Source: Bog-793 sp963803025
Lineage (GTDB): Bacteria > Actinomycetota > Acidimicrobiia > Acidimicrobiales > Bog-793
Assembly (NCBI GenBank): GCA_963803025.1
Contig: CAWDKZ010000013.1
Location: 62,001-126,000 of the forward strand
DNA: 64,000 bases
Direction of reading: 5' to 3'
In this document: positions 1-9,116 of the stretch, in pieces
How positions within the stretch are numbered: position 1 is the stretch's first letter
Layout: each line of letters opens with the position of its first letter
Program-made: the position numbers and the translations under genes
Notes under the pieces: generated by a model
Told to the model about the DNA's origin: nothing
Seen by the model: only the letters and a program-made list of their open reading frames with translations
The model's database searches: none

Positions 1-1047
1 TCGGCGGGAGGTGCCGTGTACTCGCCGGCGCTCACCGACTTCGTCTTCATGGTCCAGGGCACGAGCCACATGTTCATCACCGGCCCGGACGTGGTCCACA
101 CCGTGACAGGGGAGGAGGTGAATGCCGAGCAGCTCGGCGGGGCGATGACCCACGCGACTCGGTCGGGCGTCGCCGCCTTCGTCGCCGCCGACGAGAGGGC
201 CTGCCTCGACGACGTCCGCTACCTCTTGTCGTTCCTCCCGTCGAACAACCTCGAGGAGCCACCGCGCACCACCCCCACCGACGACCCAGACCGTCTGACG
301 CCCGAGCTGCGGACGCTGGTGCCGGAGCGACCGAACCAGCCCTACGACATGAAGCGCCTGATCGAGGCGGTCGTCGACGACGGCGAGTACCTCGAGTACT
401 TCCCCTTCTGGGCGATGAACCTCACCTGCGGCCTGGCGCGGATCGCGGGACGCGTCGTCGGCATCGTCGCCAACCAGCCCCAGGTGCTCGCCGGTGTGCT
501 CGACATCGACTCGTCCGAGAAGGGCGGACGCTTCGTGCGGACCTGCGACGCCTTCAACATCCCGCTCGTCACCCTCGTCGACGTGCCCGGATTCATGCCC
601 GGCACCGACCAGGAGTTCGGCGGCATCATTCGCCACGGCGCGCAGCTCCTCTACGCCTACTGCGAGGCCTCGGTGCCGCGGGTGCAGTTCATCATCCGCA
701 AGGCCTACGGCGGTGCCTACCTCGTCATGGACTCGAAGTCGATCGGCACGGACCTCAGCTACGCCTGGCCGTCCGCCGAACTCGCCGTGATGGGCCCGGA
801 GGGGGCGGTCGAGATCGTCCACCGCCGCGAGCTCCAGGAGGCAGCCGATCCGGCGCAACGCCGCGCCGAGCTCGTCGCCCAGTACACCGAACGCTTCACG
901 ACCCCGTACGTCGCCGCCGAGCGCGGCTACGTCGACGACGTCGTCGATCCCGCCGAGACCCGCCGGGTGCTCGCCCGCAGTCTCGAGATGCTGGCGACCA
1001 AACGCGAGGACCTGCCGAAGCGCAAGCACGGCAACGTGCCCCTGTGA
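1..1047 (+). CDS. Acyl-CoA (propionyl-CoA) carboxylase beta subunit, 5'-truncated
   Basis: This is the carboxyltransferase subunit of a biotin-dependent acyl-CoA carboxylase, which moves the carboxyl group from carboxybiotin to acetyl- or propionyl-CoA. The reading frame is open from base 1 with no start, so the gene enters from outside the window; roughly the last two thirds are present. Visible family features are the glycine-rich AGGAVYSPALTDF stretch at the very beginning, the GFMPGTDQEFGGIIRHGAQLLY segment region (bases about 592-655) and the KAYGGAYLVMDSK acyl-CoA pocket (about 700-740). The carboxyl end KRKHGNVPL is typical of actinobacterial PccB/AccD5 proteins. Its stop overlaps the next start by GTGA, so the two genes are translationally coupled. 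Acetyl- versus propionyl-CoA preference cannot be read from the sequence. Confidence 0.93.
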   Translation, partial: SAGGAVYSPALTDFVFMVQGTSHMFITGPDVVHTVTGEEVNAEQLGGAMTHATRSGVAAFVAADERACLDDVRYLLSFLPSNNLEEPPRTTPTDDPDRLTPELRTLVPERPNQPYDMKRLIEAVVDDGEYLEYFPFWAMNLTCGLARIAGRVVGIVANQPQVLAGVLDIDSSEKGGRFVRTCDAFNIPLVTLVDVPGFMPGTDQEFGGIIRHGAQLLYAYCEASVPRVQFIIRKAYGGAYLVMDSKSIGTDLSYAWPSAELAVMGPEGAVEIVHRRELQEAADPAQRRAELVAQYTERFTTPYVAAERGYVDDVVDPAETRRVLARSLEMLATKREDLPKRKHGNVPL

Positions 1048-1265
1048 GCGGCACCCCGGCCGCGGCCGAGCCGCGCCCGCCGTTGGCGGCGCCGCCCGAT
1101 GTGCGGCGGGCGATCGAAGCCGCGGTCGAGGTGGTCTGGCCCCGCGCCGACGAGTCCGTCCCGGCGCCGTCGTCCGGCTGGCCGACGGCCGCCGGCCGCT
1201 CCTGGCGGTTCGCGGACCGCTGGTGGCCGACACCCGTCGAGCTGCGCCGCGAGCACCTCGTCTGA
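1044..1265 (+). CDS. Small protein, candidate acyl-CoA carboxylase epsilon-like subunit
   Basis: A 73-residue protein starting at a GTG that overlaps the carboxylase beta-subunit stop by four bases. Many actinobacterial carboxylase beta genes are followed by a tiny epsilon subunit gene that stabilises the alpha-beta complex. Such proteins are very divergent but end in a Trp-rich segment, and here the tail reads GRSWRFADRWWPTPVELRRE. The position, overlap, size and Trp-rich tail support an AccE-type role; the sequence itself is too short and divergent to prove it. An alternative is an unrelated small coupled protein. Confidence 0.55.
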   Translation: MSGTPAAAEPRPPLAAPPDVRRAIEAAVEVVWPRADESVPAPSSGWPTAAGRSWRFADRWWPTPVELRREHLV

Positions 1266-1290
1266 ATCCGCCGGTCCCACCCGGTGATCA

Positions 1291-1304
1291 CGAACGTACG
1301 TTCG
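1291..1304. promoter_or_regulatory. LexA-type SOS box in front of lhr
   Basis: A perfect 14-base palindrome CGAACGTACGTTCG. It fits the actinobacterial and Gram-positive LexA operator pattern GAAC-N4-GTTC exactly. It lies 32 bases before the lhr start and overlaps the -35 position of the promoter whose -10 is at 1323-1328, where a repressor would block polymerase. Confidence 0.75.
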
Positions 1305-1328
1305 ATCAGCGGCAGTCCCCCGTAGAAT
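1300..1328 (+). promoter_or_regulatory. lhr promoter, predicted leaderless
   Basis: TAGAAT at 1323-1328 is a good -10 hexamer. Seventeen bases upstream is GTTCGA (1300-1305), a weak -35 lying inside the SOS box. Transcription would start about at 1335-1337, on or next to the GTG start codon, so the messenger would have no leader and no Shine-Dalgarno sequence; none is visible. Confidence 0.55.
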
Positions 1329-1336
1329 CTCGTCTC

Positions 1337-4300
1337 GTGACCGCCAGCGCGCCCCTCGACTCGTTCCATCCGGCGGTCGCGGAGTGGTTCCGTCGCAGCT
1401 TCCCCGCCGGCCCCACCCCCGCCCAGTCGCTCGGCTGGCCGGCGATCGCCCGCGGCGAGGACACCCTCGTCGCCGCGCCGACCGGCTCGGGCAAGACGCT
1501 CGCCGCCTTCCTCGTCGCCATCGACCGTTGCCTGCGCGACCGGGCCCCGGCCGGGGCCCGTCCTGCGACCTCGGTCCTCTACGTCTCGCCGCTGCGCGCG
1601 CTCACCGTCGACGTGGCGGAGAACCTCGAGGCGCCGCTCGCGGCGATCGGCGCGATCGGCGAGGAGATCGGTCACCACGTGCGGGCGCTCCGCATCGCGG
1701 TCCGCAACGGCGACACCCCGGCCGCGGCGCGCGCCGCGATGCTCCGCCGGCCACCCGACATCGTCGTCACGACCCCCGAGTCGCTCTACCTGCTCATCAC
1801 CGCGCGACGCGGTCGGGAGATGCTCGGCGCGGTCGGCACGGTCATCGTCGACGAGATCCACACGCTCGCCCACGACAAGCGCGGGTCGCACCTCGCCCTC
1901 AGCCTCGAACGGCTCGACCGGCTCGTCACCGGCAACGGCCGGCGCCGTCCGACGCGCATCGGCTGCTCGGCCACGCAACGCCCGATCGAGCGCATCGCCC
2001 GCCTGCTCGTCGGCGCGGGCGAGGAACGCTCGAACGCCGATGGGTCCCCGCGCTGTACCGTCGTCGACGTCGGCCACCAGCGCCGGCTCGACCTCGGCGT
2101 CGTGCTCCCCGCCGACGAGCTCGGCGCTGTGATGACGACCGAACAACTCGACGAGATCGTGCACTCGCTCGCCGACCTCGTCGGCCGCCACCGGACGACC
2201 CTCATCTTCGTCAACACCCGGAAGATGGCCGAGCGGCTCGCGCACCTGCTGCGCGCCGAGCTCGGCGAGGACACCGTCGCGGCCCACCACGGGAGCGTGG
2301 CAATGGAACGTCGCCTCGCCGTCGAGTCCCGCCTGCGGGCGGGGGAGCTGCGCGCCGTCGTGGCGACGGCGTCGCTCGAGCTCGGCATCGACGTCGGACC
2401 CGTCGACCTCGTCTGCCAGATCGGTTCGCCGCGTAGCATCAACGCCTTCCTTCAGCGGGTGGGCAGGGCGGAGCACCGCCTCGACGGCGTGCCGAAGGGT
2501 CGCATCTACCCGATGACCCGGGACGAACTCGTCGAATGCGTCGCGCTCTGCGGCGCGGTGGCCGAGGGGTCCCTCGACGCGACCGCCCCCCCGGTGGCAC
2601 CTCTCGACATCCTCGCCCAACAGATCGTCGCCGAGTGCGCCGCCTCCGGGGAATCCGGCATCGCGGAGCGCGAGCTCCGGCGACTTGTCCGCCACGCCGC
2701 GCCGTTCGCCGCGATCGGCGACGGCGACCTCGAGGCGGTCATCGCGCTCGTCTGTGACGGCGTGGCGACCGGCCGCGGACTGCGGGGAGCGTACGTGCAC
2801 CGCGACCAGGTGAACGGCGTCCTGCGGGCCCGGCGCGGGGCCTCGATCGCCGCGTTGACCTCGGGCGGGGCGATACCCGAACTCGCCGACTACCGGGTCG
2901 TCGCCGAACCCGACGAGAGCGTCGTCGGCTCGGTCTTCGAGGACTTCGCCGTCGAGGCGATGGTCGGGGACGTCTTCCTCCTCGGATCGAACTCGTGGCG
3001 CATCCGTCGCGTCGAGCAGGGCACCGTGCGCGTGACCGACGCGCGGGGCGCGCCCCCGACGGTGCCGTTCTGGATCGGCGAGGCACCGGCCCGTACCGAC
3101 GAACTGTCAGAGGCGGTCTCCAAGCTCCGCCGCCTCGTCGAGGAGGCGCTGCGCGACGGTGGCCCGCCACTCGCCGTCGAGCGGGTCGCCGGGTTCGCCC
3201 GGGTCGACCGACGGCCGGCCACCGACGTCGTCGCCTACCTCGCGGCGGGGCGCGCCCAACTCGGGGGGCTGCCGACGCGGGAGTCGCTCGTCGTCGAACG
3301 CTTCTTCGACGACACCGGCGGCGCGCAGCTCGTCGTGCACTCGCCCTACGGGGCGCGGGTCAACCGGGGGCTCGGACTCACGCTCCGCAAGCGTTTCTGC
3401 CGGACGTTCGACTTCGAGCTGCAAGCGGCGGCGAGCGACGACGCCGTCGTGCTCTCGCTCGGACCCCAGCACTCGTTCGCGCTCGAAACCGTGCTCGGCT
3501 TCCTCTCGCCGGTGAGCGTGCGCGAGGTGCTCGTCCAGGCCGTTCTGCCGACGCCGATCTTCACCTCGCGCTGGCGTTGGAACCTCAACCGCGCGCTCGT
3601 GTCGCCGCGCTTCCGCGGCTCGCGGCACCTGCCGCCCGCGATCCAGCGCATGGAGGCCGACGATCTCATGGCGGCGATCTTCCCGATGCTCGCCGCCTGC
3701 CAGGAGAACGTCTCCGGACCGATCGAGATCCCCGACCATCCGCTCGTCCGCCAGACGCTCGACGACTGCTGCACCGAGGCGATGGACCTCGACCGGCTCG
3801 TCGCCCTGCTCGAGGGTCTCCGGGCGGGGACGGTCGCCGCCCGCTTCGTCGAGACGACCGAACCGTCGGTCCTCGCCCACGAGATCCTGAACGGCCGGCC
3901 GTTCACGTTTCTCGACGACGCGCCCCTGGAGAACCGTCGCACCCGGGCGATCTCGCTGCGTCGGGGGATCCCCCTCGAGGCGCACGACCTCTCGGCGATC
4001 GACGAGGCGACGATCGACGAGGTGCGCGCCGAGGTCGCGGCGGACCTGCGCAACCCCGACGAGCTCCACGACCTCTTGCGGGCCGCTCTCGTGTTGACGG
4101 CCGATGAGCGCTGGCGGCAGTTGTTCGCGGCGCTCGCCGACACCGGCAGGGCGATGTCGCTCACGCCCGCGCTGACGACGCGACCACGCCAAGTCGAGCG
4201 CTGGTGCGCGACCGAGTGTCGCCGCGAGGTCGAGGCGCTCTTTCCCGCGGCCTCCTTCACCCCGGATCACCCCGTCCCCGGGCCCCTCGACCCCGGCGCG

Positions 4301-5653
4301 GCGCCGTCGTTCGACGACGCGGTGGAACTCGCGGTGCGGGGTCATCTCGAGCTCATCGGCCCGGCCACGGCGGAGCAACTCGCCGACGAGATCGGGATCG
4401 GGGACGCAGCCGTCGTGAGAAGCGCCCTCGCGCGCGTCGGGGCGGTCGGCGCGGCGCTGCCGATCGGCGACGACCGATGGTGGTCGCGACGTCTCGTCGC
4501 CCGCGCGCACGCTCGCCAGCGCGACCGTGAGCGCCGGCAGTTCGACGCCGTGAGCCCCCAACACCTCGTGCGCTTCCTGCTCGAGTGGCAGCACGTCGCA
4601 CCCGGGACACGCCTCCGCGGCGTCGCGGGGACCGCGGCGGTACTCGCCCAGCTCCAGGGGGTCGAGGCCCCGGTCGGCGCCTGGGAGAGCGCGATCCTGC
4701 GCGCCCGCGTCAGCGATTACCAGCCGCACCTGCTCGACGAGTTGTGCGCCCACGGCGAGGTCGCCTGGGGACGCCTCGTGCTCCCCGGCCAACCAGCCAG
4801 CGGTCCGCACCGGGCCGGCGCGACCCCTTCCCGGGCGACGCCGGTCGCCCTCGCCCGGCGCGAGGATCTCGCGTGGCTCCTGGCGGCCGCCCGGGGCGAG
4901 CAGCACCCTCTCCCACCGGGCCCGGGCGCGGCGCAGGAGGTCCTCGAGGCGCTCGGCGAGCAGGGGGCGCTCTTCTTCTCCGACCTCGTCGATCGGACCG
5001 GGAGAATGCCGCTCGAGATCGCCGAGGCGCTCTGGGACGGCGTCGCGCGCGGACTCGTCACCTCGGACGGGTTCGCCGCGGTGCGCGCGCTCCTCGCCGG
5101 TCGCTACCGCAACCCCGTCTCCCACCGGTCGGGCATCGCGCGGTTCCCCCACCACCACGTCGCCGCGGGACGCCGGCGTCTCGAGCCGGCGCTCGCCGGA
5201 GGCCGCTGGTCGCTCATCGCGGCGGCGCGACCCTCCGACCTCGGTCCCGACGAACTCGCCGAAGCCGTCGCCGTGCAACTGCTCGACCGTTGGGGGGTGG
5301 TCTTCCGGGACCTCGTCGCGCGTGAGCCGCTCGCCATCGCCTGGCGCGACGTGCTCTGGGCGCTGCGTCGCCTCGAAGCCCGCGGCGTCGCGCGCGGCGG
5401 GCGCTTCGTCTCGGGCTTCTCCGGGGAGCAGTTCGCCCTGCCGGAGGCGCTCGACGCGCTCCACCGGGTCGCCGGGCGCGCTCCCGAGGGCGTCACCGTC
5501 CGGCTCTCGGCGGCGGATCCGCTCAATCTCACCGGGTCGGTTCTCGGCCCGGCGCGCCTGCCGGCGCTCATCGGGCGCGAGCTCACCCTGGTCGACGGCT
5601 CGCCGGTCGACGGCGACGACGTGCCTGCCCGCTCGCGGCTCGTCGCCTCCTGA
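1337..5653 (+). CDS. lhr: Lhr family superfamily 2 ATP-dependent DNA helicase
   Basis: A 1438-residue large helicase-related protein, matching the roughly 1500-residue long Lhr of actinobacteria, a 3'-to-5' DNA and RNA:DNA translocase linked to DNA repair. Walker A APTGSGKT lies at about residues 45-52, the DEIH box (VDEIHTLAHD) near 171, and the motif VI-like QRVGRAEH near 375; the winged-helix and long carboxyl-terminal regions follow. GTG at 1337 is chosen because the protein reads SFHPAVAEWF shortly after it, as Lhr proteins do, and because it fits the promoter at 1323-1328; a longer upstream frame reaching 1223 would overlap the SOS box. In mycobacteria lhr is induced by DNA damage, which fits the operator seen here. 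A GC-rich stem follows the stop. Confidence 0.93.
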   Translation: MTASAPLDSFHPAVAEWFRRSFPAGPTPAQSLGWPAIARGEDTLVAAPTGSGKTLAAFLVAIDRCLRDRAPAGARPATSVLYVSPLRALTVDVAENLEAPLAAIGAIGEEIGHHVRALRIAVRNGDTPAAARAAMLRRPPDIVVTTPESLYLLITARRGREMLGAVGTVIVDEIHTLAHDKRGSHLALSLERLDRLVTGNGRRRPTRIGCSATQRPIERIARLLVGAGEERSNADGSPRCTVVDVGHQRRLDLGVVLPADELGAVMTTEQLDEIVHSLADLVGRHRTTLIFVNTRKMAERLAHLLRAELGEDTVAAHHGSVAMERRLAVESRLRAGELRAVVATASLELGIDVGPVDLVCQIGSPRSINAFLQRVGRAEHRLDGVPKGRIYPMTRDELVECVALCGAVAEGSLDATAPPVAPLDILAQQIVAECAASGESGIAERELRRLVRHAAPFAAIGDGDLEAVIALVCDGVATGRGLRGAYVHRDQVNGVLRARRGASIAALTSGGAIPELADYRVVAEPDESVVGSVFEDFAVEAMVGDVFLLGSNSWRIRRVEQGTVRVTDARGAPPTVPFWIGEAPARTDELSEAVSKLRRLVEEALRDGGPPLAVERVAGFARVDRRPATDVVAYLAAGRAQLGGLPTRESLVVERFFDDTGGAQLVVHSPYGARVNRGLGLTLRKRFCRTFDFELQAAASDDAVVLSLGPQHSFALETVLGFLSPVSVREVLVQAVLPTPIFTSRWRWNLNRALVSPRFRGSRHLPPAIQRMEADDLMAAIFPMLAACQENVSGPIEIPDHPLVRQTLDDCCTEAMDLDRLVALLEGLRAGTVAARFVETTEPSVLAHEILNGRPFTFLDDAPLENRRTRAISLRRGIPLEAHDLSAIDEATIDEVRAEVAADLRNPDELHDLLRAALVLTADERWRQLFAALADTGRAMSLTPALTTRPRQVERWCATECRREVEALFPAASFTPDHPVPGPLDPGAAPSFDDAVELAVRGHLELIGPATAEQLADEIGIGDAAVVRSALARVGAVGAALPIGDDRWWSRRLVARAHARQRDRERRQFDAVSPQHLVRFLLEWQHVAPGTRLRGVAGTAAVLAQLQGVEAPVGAWESAILRARVSDYQPHLLDELCAHGEVAWGRLVLPGQPASGPHRAGATPSRATPVALARREDLAWLLAAARGEQHPLPPGPGAAQEVLEALGEQGALFFSDLVDRTGRMPLEIAEALWDGVARGLVTSDGFAAVRALLAGRYRNPVSHRSGIARFPHHHVAAGRRRLEPALAGGRWSLIAAARPSDLGPDELAEAVAVQLLDRWGVVFRDLVAREPLAIAWRDVLWALRRLEARGVARGGRFVSGFSGEQFALPEALDALHRVAGRAPEGVTVRLSAADPLNLTGSVLGPARLPALIGRELTLVDGSPVDGDDVPARSRLVAS

Positions 5654-5674
5654 CCGGCCGCTCGGCCCGGCCGG
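5654..5674. terminator. GC-rich stem-loop between convergent lhr and pckG
   Basis: CCGGCC (5654-5659) pairs with GGCCGG (5669-5674) around a nine-base loop, directly after the lhr stop and before the end of convergent pckG. There is no T-tract, as is common for actinobacterial terminators. It may serve both genes. Confidence 0.35.
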
Positions 5675-5691
5675 GCACCGCCCGGAGCGGA

Positions 5692-7494
5692 TCAGCCGCC
5701 TGTCAGGCGCGCCTCGAGGGCGTCGAGCTCCGCGGCCAGCGGGACCGGCAGCCGGTCGCCGAAGACCTCGAAGTACTCCCGGATCGCGATCGTCTCGTCG
5801 TACCAGACGCTCGGGTCGACCGCCAGCAGCTCGTCCATCGCCTCGGTGCTCACCGCGAGGTTCTCCGTCGAAATCGCGTCAGGCCCGGGAAGCCAGCCGA
5901 TCGGCGATCTCACGGCTTCGCCACGGCCGGCACAGCGCTCGAAGACCCACTTGAGCACGCGTGCGTTCTCCCCGAAACCCGGCCAGAGGAACTGGCCGTC
6001 ACTGTCCCGACGGAACCAGTTGACGTAGAAGACCCGCGGGAGCTTGTCGGCGTCGAGCAGCTCGGCGAACGAGAGCCAGTGCCCCCAGTAGTCCGCCATG
6101 TTGTAGCCGCAGAACGGGAGCATCGCGAACGGGTCGCGTCGGAGTTTGCCGACCACGCCGGCCGCCGCGGCGGTCATCTCCGATGCCATCGTCGCGCCAA
6201 GGAAGACCCCGTGGTTCCAGTCGAGGGCCTCGTAGACGAGCGGCACGACCGACGAGCGGCGGCTGCCGAGCAGGATCGCCGAGATCGGCACACCCTCGGG
6301 GTCGTCCCACTCGGGCGCGGCGGCCGGGTGCTCCGTGATCCGCACGGTGAAACGACAGTTCGGGTGCGCCGCGGTCTCCGGCGATTCCGGGGTCCAGTCG
6401 TCGCCACGCCAGTCGACGAGGTGCGCCGGCGGCGTCGGGGTGAGGCCCTCCCACCAGACGTCGCCGTCGTCGGTGAGCGCGGCGTTCGTGAAGATGACGT
6501 TTCTGGCGAGCATCGTGATCGCGTTCGGGTTCGTCCTCACGCTCGTCCCCGGGGCGACGCCGAAGAGCCCGGTCTCAGGGTTGACGGCCCGCAGTGTCCC
6601 GTCGGGGCCGATCCGCATCCAGCAGATGTCGTCGCCGATCGTCTCGACCTTCCAGCCCGGCAGGCTCGGCACCATCATCGCGAGGTTGGTCTTGCCGCAC
6701 GCCGACGGGAACCCACCGGTCACGTAGCGCACCTCACCGTCGGGCGAGGTGAGCTTCATCACGAGCATGTGCTCAGCGAGCCACCCTTCGTCACGGGCGA
6801 TCGTCGACGCGATCCGCAGCGCCAGACACTTCTTGCCCAACAGGGCGTTGCCCCCGTAGCCCGAGCCGTAGGACCAGATCTCCCTGGATTCTGGGAAGTG
6901 GACGATGTAGGTGTTCTCCGGGTCGCAGGGCCAGGCGGTGTCGGTCTGACCGGGTGCAAGCGGCGCGCCCACGGAGTGGAGGCACGGCACGAACTCACCG
7001 TCCGAACCGAGCGCCTCGAGGGGCGAGGTCCCCATCCGCGTCATCACCGCCATGTTGACCACGACGAGCGGCGAATCGGTGAGCTCGACGCCAATCTTCG
7101 CGTGGCTCGAGCCGACCGGCCCCATCGAGAAGGGGACGACATAAAGCGTGCGTCCCCGCATCGCACCGGAGAAGAGCCCGATGAGCTTGGCGCGCATCGC
7201 GACAGGTTCCGCCCAGTTGTTCGTCGGTCCGGCGTCGTCTTCGTGCGCCGAGCAGATGAACGTCCGAGCTTCGACGCGGGCTGTGTCACGCGGATCCGAC
7301 CGGGCGAGGTAGCTCCCCGGCCGCTTCGCGGCGTTCAAGCGCAACATGGTTCCCTGTTCGACGAGGAGCGCGCAGAGCCGCTCGTATTCCTCCCCGGAAC
7401 CGTCGCACCATTCCACGCGCTCGGGCTTGACCAGGTCGGCGAACCATTCCACCCATGCGCCGAGCTTGCGATGGCTGGTGGGCGTCGCGCTCAA
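5692..7494 (-). CDS. pckG: Phosphoenolpyruvate carboxykinase, GTP-dependent
   Basis: Converts oxaloacetate and GTP to phosphoenolpyruvate, CO2 and GDP in gluconeogenesis or anaplerosis. The 600-residue length fits the GTP class, not the shorter-motif ATP class. The P-loop region reads GGFPSACGKTNLAM, with the reactive cysteine and GKTN of GTP enzymes; GPVGSSHAKIGVELTDS and the WWEGLTP segment are also family features. I chose TTG at 7494 because it is preceded by GAGGAAAGGA about seven bases upstream and the product then begins near the conserved amino end; the frame is open further, to 7605, without a comparable ribosome site. The gene is monocistronic and convergent with lhr. Confidence 0.95.
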   Translation of the reverse strand: MSATPTSHRKLGAWVEWFADLVKPERVEWCDGSGEEYERLCALLVEQGTMLRLNAAKRPGSYLARSDPRDTARVEARTFICSAHEDDAGPTNNWAEPVAMRAKLIGLFSGAMRGRTLYVVPFSMGPVGSSHAKIGVELTDSPLVVVNMAVMTRMGTSPLEALGSDGEFVPCLHSVGAPLAPGQTDTAWPCDPENTYIVHFPESREIWSYGSGYGGNALLGKKCLALRIASTIARDEGWLAEHMLVMKLTSPDGEVRYVTGGFPSACGKTNLAMMVPSLPGWKVETIGDDICWMRIGPDGTLRAVNPETGLFGVAPGTSVRTNPNAITMLARNVIFTNAALTDDGDVWWEGLTPTPPAHLVDWRGDDWTPESPETAAHPNCRFTVRITEHPAAAPEWDDPEGVPISAILLGSRRSSVVPLVYEALDWNHGVFLGATMASEMTAAAAGVVGKLRRDPFAMLPFCGYNMADYWGHWLSFAELLDADKLPRVFYVNWFRRDSDGQFLWPGFGENARVLKWVFERCAGRGEAVRSPIGWLPGPDAISTENLAVSTEAMDELLAVDPSVWYDETIAIREYFEVFGDRLPVPLAAELDALEARLTGG

Positions 7495-7778
7495 CGATCC
7501 ATCCTTTCCTCGGGTCCCGTCCGCCCGCCCGAGGCCAGATCGGTCGGAGCCACCCGGCTGTCGTGACCCGCCCGGTGCTGCCGGGCCGGCAGTCGTCGGC
7601 CGCACGGTGGCGCTCGACCCCCCTATGACGCGGGCGCGGCCAGCGGTCCAGGATCGCCGGCTCGAGCGCGACGAACTGCAAGTGAGCCTTTATCCTTATC
7701 GGCGGGCGCACCGGCGGCAAACCGGCACCCGCAACAACCCGTCGAGCGGCCCCGAGCCGTCGTGATTACCTTGCCGGC

Positions 7779-8408
7779 GTGGGTCTTTACCGCAACGAGA
7801 TCCTGCCCCGCCTGGTCGGGCCGTGTTGCCGGACTGCGTCCGTGCGGCGGTGGCGGATCGAGACCGTGGCGGGGCTCTCAGGACGGATCGTCGAGATCGG
7901 CTTCGGCTCGGGGCTCAACCTCGACCACTTCCCCGCGGAGGTCGAGGTGGTCTACGCCGTTGAACCCGCTCGTGTCGCCCGCCGCCTGGCCGAGCGCCGG
8001 CGGCGACACGCCAGGGTCGAGGTCATCGATTCGGGCACCGACGCGCAGTTCCTGACGCTCGAGGACGGGAGCTGTGACGGCGCGCTCTCCACGTTCACCC
8101 TGTGCGTGATCCCCGATGTCGCGCTCGCGCTCGCCGAACTCCGCCGGGTTGTCCGGCCCGGTGGCCGGTTCCACTTCCTCGAGCACGGGATCGCACCCGA
8201 TGACCGGGTCGCGCGGTGGCAGTACCGTCTCGAGCCATGGCAGAAGCGCCTGGCCGGCGGCTGCCATCTCACGCGGGATCCGGCGCGCCTCGTCGCGGCC
8301 GCGGGTTTCGAGATCGTGCAGCTCGAGCGGCGCTACGCGGCCGGCCCCAAGCCATGGACCTCGTTCACCCGGGGCGTCGCCGTGAACCCGGGGATCGCCC
8401 CCGAGTGA
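7779..8408 (+). CDS. Class I SAM-dependent methyltransferase (UbiE/type 11-like)
   Basis: A 209-residue protein with methyltransferase motif I as IVEIGFGSGLNL near residues 30-41, an acidic strand-2 end (VYAVEP), and a post-motif region LEDGSCDGALSTFTLC, followed by ELRRVVRPGGRFHFLEHG, the usual motif III. This is the common methyltransferase domain used on lipids, quinones and small molecules; the substrate is not evident. The carboxyl part (LEPWQKRLAGGCHLTRDP) resembles phosphatidylethanolamine- or arsenite-methyltransferase relatives only weakly. A TACCTT -10 at 7767-7772 ends six bases before the GTG, so the messenger is probably leaderless. The bases between 7495 and 7766 upstream hold nothing else that I recognise. 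Confidence 0.82.
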   Translation: MGLYRNEILPRLVGPCCRTASVRRWRIETVAGLSGRIVEIGFGSGLNLDHFPAEVEVVYAVEPARVARRLAERRRRHARVEVIDSGTDAQFLTLEDGSCDGALSTFTLCVIPDVALALAELRRVVRPGGRFHFLEHGIAPDDRVARWQYRLEPWQKRLAGGCHLTRDPARLVAAAGFEIVQLERRYAAGPKPWTSFTRGVAVNPGIAPE

Positions 8409-8569
8409 GCCCCGGCCGGCGATGGGCCTCCCGACCCCTGCCGGCCACCGGCACCTCGCTCACCTGCCCGGGGTGCTGGTCCACCCGCCGGCCGGGACCG
8501 CCGGCGAGCACCACCGTGTGATCGCCGTCATCTGAACAGCCCAGCACCGACCCGTCGCTGCTAACATTG

Positions 8570-8587
8570 TTGCTGTCCGATAAGCAA
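8570..8587. promoter_or_regulatory. Inverted repeat, candidate MarR operator
   Basis: TTGCT-N8-AGCAA lies 37 bases before the marR-type start. MarR proteins usually bind such short dyads and repress their own operon. No clear -10/-35 pair is evident around it, so the assignment rests on position and symmetry. The rest of 8409-8624 shows nothing else. Confidence 0.4.
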
Positions 8588-8624
8588 GTTAATCGGCGAC
8601 GAGACCCTGACCGGGGAGGCACGG

Positions 8625-9116
8625 ATGGCGCCAACGAAGGGCGCGGCGGGAGCGCAGCTCGCGGCCGATTCGCCGCTGGCGGCTGGCGATGACGTGGCGG
8701 TGCGTCTCCGCATGGCCATCGCCCGCCTGTTCCGTCGGATCGAACGCACCCGGGCCGGCGTCGCCCTCACCCCGTCAGAGACGACGGTCCTCTCCGCGGT
8801 CGTGCGACAGGGGCCGCTCCGTCTCTCGGACCTCGCGAAGGCCGAGGCGATGAACCCGACGATGCTCTCGCGGATCATCCGGGATCTGGAAGAGGCCGGC
8901 CTCGTGCGGCGCAACGTCGACCGGGTCGACCGCCGCGCCGCCCTCGCCGAGGCGTGCCCGGCCGGCAGGCGACTCCACAACAGGATCCGCACCGAACGCA
9001 GCGACGCCCTGTCCGCGGCGCTCGTGCTGCTCTCGGCCGATGAGCAACGCGCGCTCTTGGCCGGTCTGCCCGTGCTCGAGACCCTCGCTGACCGGCTGAA
9101 AGGTGGGCGCCCGTGA
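8625..9116 (+). CDS. MarR family transcriptional regulator
   Basis: A 163-residue winged-helix regulator. The helix-turn-helix runs through PLRLSDLAKAEAMNPTMLSR and is followed by the wing DRVDRRAALAE; both flank the usual helical dimer ends. It overlaps the following exporter gene by GTGA, so it is almost certainly the local repressor of that exporter, a very common arrangement in which a small lipophilic ligand releases the repressor. The natural ligand is not deducible. The ATG at 8625 is the first good start after the dyad at 8570-8587. Confidence 0.87.
   Translation: MAPTKGAAGAQLAADSPLAAGDDVAVRLRMAIARLFRRIERTRAGVALTPSETTVLSAVVRQGPLRLSDLAKAEAMNPTMLSRIIRDLEEAGLVRRNVDRVDRRAALAEACPAGRRLHNRIRTERSDALSAALVLLSADEQRALLAGLPVLETLADRLKGGRP

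Noticed and set aside
896..5464. Long minus-strand open frames opposite lhr (634 and 785 residues)
   Set aside because: Low-complexity Arg/Asp/Gly-rich translations mirrored from a GC-rich gene, with no recognisable domains; lhr itself has clear motifs.
6079..7566. Plus-strand 495-residue open frame opposite pckG
   Set aside because: Antisense shadow of pckG with Arg/His/Val-rich composition and no domains.
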